From the NCBI GenBank assembly GCA_013139225.1, contig WTBG01000248.1, positions 1-5,844 on the forward strand: DNA of 5,844 bases. The letters run 5' to 3'. The position numbers and the translations under genes were made by a program. This document shows positions 5,819-5,844 of the stretch, piece by piece. Positions within the stretch are counted from its first letter, which is position 1; every line of letters starts with the position of its first letter. This stretch comes from Deltaproteobacteria bacterium. Its GTDB lineage: Bacteria > Desulfobacterota > WTBG01. The notes beneath the pieces are model-generated. The model had not been told where the DNA came from and made no database searches. It was given only the letters and a program-made list of their open reading frames with translations.

Positions 5819-5844
5819 CTAGATATCAAATAGTGATTGATATA

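Noticed and set aside
5806..5829. TTG start at 5829 for paralog A (458 aa)
   Set aside because: The extra residues would encode the AGGAGG ribosome site; the ATG at 5805 begins with the family's usual MKKYDLVVVGAG.
1..5844. CRISPR array, tRNA, rRNA, insertion sequence or riboswitch
   Set aside because: Looked for regularly spaced repeats, cloverleaf and transposase signs; none was seen on either strand.

Overview
The window is AT-rich bacterial DNA with all genes on the minus strand, so the transcription order runs from the right edge to the left. It suggests an anaerobic or facultatively anaerobic bacterium. The evidence is redox flavoproteins of the geranylgeranyl reductase/FixC type next to a CxxCxxCxxxCP ferredoxin, bacterial Shine-Dalgarno sites (AGGAGG, AGGAG), and sigma70-like promoters. 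A Desulfobacterota-like or clostridial host would fit, but this is inference and nothing here fixes the taxon.

Region by region, in transcription order: (1) 5805-4453 and 4184-2856 encode two paralogous FAD-dependent oxidoreductases of 450 and 442 aa. A 268-bp gap between them holds a candidate promoter and a long imperfect inverted repeat. (2) 2822-1269 encodes a 517-aa VAO/PCMH-type FAD-binding oxidase, 33 bp after the second paralog and clearly in the same transcription unit. A strong intrinsic terminator at 1233-1199 closes the unit. (3) 1268-796 is a 473-bp gene-free stretch with that terminator, an unexplained palindrome, and a TTGACA promoter whose start site lies inside a near-perfect palindromic operator (899-914). 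(4) 795-187 encodes a TetR/AcrR-type regulator. (5) 88-1 is the first 29 codons of a ferredoxin-like 4Fe-4S protein that runs off the left edge.

How the genes may work together (inference): three different flavoproteins beside an iron-sulfur protein and a ligand-responsive repressor look like an accessory redox cassette for a hydrophobic or aromatic substrate. The VAO-like enzyme could oxidise the substrate. The two GGR/FixC-like proteins could add electrons to, or remove them from, C=C bonds or a quinone, with the ferredoxin as carrier. The TetR protein most plausibly represses its own promoter and perhaps the ferredoxin gene behind it. The substrate cannot be read from the sequence. The right edge cuts the DNA 39 bp upstream of the first flavoprotein gene, so any main operon promoter is not visible.
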